Of a stretch of 64,000 nt of DNA, positions 63,560 to 64,000 are shown one piece after another. How positions within the stretch are numbered: the first letter of the stretch is position 1; each line of letters opens with the position of its first letter. The notes under the pieces were generated by a model. The model saw only the letters and a program-made list of their open reading frames with translations, had not been told where the DNA came from and ran no database searches. Made by a program: the position numbers and the translations under genes. This DNA is from Alcanivorax sediminis (GTDB lineage: Bacteria; Pseudomonadota; Gammaproteobacteria; Pseudomonadales; Alcanivoracaceae): assembly GCF_009601165.1 (NCBI RefSeq), contig NZ_WIRE01000003.1:1-64000 (forward strand). Direction: 5' to 3'.

Positions 63560-64000
63560 GTGAAGTCGCAGTTGGCAGAAATAGGGAAGTGGGGCAAACC
63601 GGTCCGTGGCGTGATTGCTGTGGTGCTGGTGGTCGCGCTGGCCTGGCTGTTGGCGGAAACCGTCTGGCTATTGATGTACGGCCCCAACCAGCCCATTCCC
63701 GAATCCGATCGTACCCGTCTGCAAGTCTCAGGCAGTTCCCAGGGAAATACCCTTTCCCAGAATCAGGTGGATAGCTGGCAGCTGTTTGGTGAATACCAGG
63801 CCGTCGCCTCCGCCAAGAATGATACTCCCACCGAGGCCCCTGAAACCCGTCTGCGACTGGAGTTGCTTGGGGTGTTCCAGAATCCTGTTCCTGAACTGTC
63901 CAGCGCGATTATCGCGGAGAAGGGTAAGGAAGGAGAGGTTTACCATATTGGTGACAGCATTCCCGGCAATGCCAGCCTGGAGGAGGTCTACCCTGACCGT
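63560..64000 (+). CDS. gspC: Type II secretion system protein C (partial)
   Basis: The first 147 codons of GspC, cut by the window end; the frame stays open to the last base. It has an N-terminal cytoplasmic tail, one transmembrane helix (about 17-39, VIAVVLVVALAWLL) and the start of the periplasmic homology region (TRLRLELLGVFQ... then VYHIGDSIP). GspC links the inner-membrane platform to the GspD secretin. GTG 63560 follows GGAAGAGCGGG; other starts are possible. Confidence 0.8.
   Translation, partial: MKSQLAEIGKWGKPVRGVIAVVLVVALAWLLAETVWLLMYGPNQPIPESDRTRLQVSGSSQGNTLSQNQVDSWQLFGEYQAVASAKNDTPTEAPETRLRLELLGVFQNPVPELSSAIIAEKGKEGEVYHIGDSIPGNASLEEVYPDR

Noticed and set aside
63496..63774. 92-codon open frame at the start of gspC
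   Set aside because: It is out of frame with the clear GspC translation that begins at 63560 and runs to the window end.

Overview
The window looks like core chromosome of a Gram-negative gammaproteobacterium of the Pseudomonas/Oceanospirillales kind. Gene order (birA-coaX-SPOR protein-four tRNAs-tuf-tRNA-Trp-secE-nusG-rplKAJL-rpoBC-rpsLG-fusA-tuf, then S10-spc-alpha), a C-minus S14, the UvrA and SSB sequences and a type II secretion locus all fit. Alcanivorax or a close relative is my best guess, but it is inference and no database was searched.

Layout. 1-102: 3' end of a 5S rRNA and the rrn terminator. 105-777: spacer with no convincing gene. 778-4837: acyl-CoA synthetase, birA, coaX and a SPOR protein in a compact run. 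4921-7865: tRNA-Thr, Tyr, Gly, Thr, tuf copy 1, tRNA-Trp, secE, nusG. 7981-18854: rplKAJL-rpoBC with clear leader and attenuator hairpins. 19062-23434: rpsL, rpsG, fusA, tuf copy 2, ending in a strong terminator. 23722-40072: a 16-kb alginate-type exopolysaccharide locus sitting where str and S10 genes are adjacent in many gammaproteobacteria. 40474-54126: S10, spc and alpha operons from rpsJ to rplQ, with clear promoters before rpsJ and rpsM. 54321-64000: small enzymes, a GDPD, uvrA with a LexA box, a CsgD-like regulator, a YajR-like MFS protein, ssb, and the start of a type II secretion operon (gspN, gspC; gspC is cut by the window end).

The polysaccharide locus is the accessory region of interest. 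The + strand carries algD-alg8-alg44-algK-algE-algI-algJ-algF-algX-algL, with most genes overlapping or within a few bases. The - strand carries manC(algA)-manB-algG-like, each joined to the next by an ATGA overlap, and the two units converge with a 44-bp tail-to-tail overlap. ManC and ManB make GDP-mannose, AlgD oxidises it, Alg8/Alg44 polymerise under likely c-di-GMP control, AlgX/I/J/F acetylate, AlgK/E export and AlgL degrades stray polymer. The order differs from the Pseudomonas operon. The AlgG-like beta-helix protein lacks the DPHD catalytic motif, AlgL has a lipobox, and the phosphomannomutase is of the enterobacterial CpsG type rather than AlgC. Together these suggest an alginate-family machine that may make acetylated polymannuronate with little or no guluronate.

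Both tuf genes encode the same protein and differ at about 12 synonymous positions, which indicates gene conversion. The rest of the translation and transcription genes look ordinary and intact.
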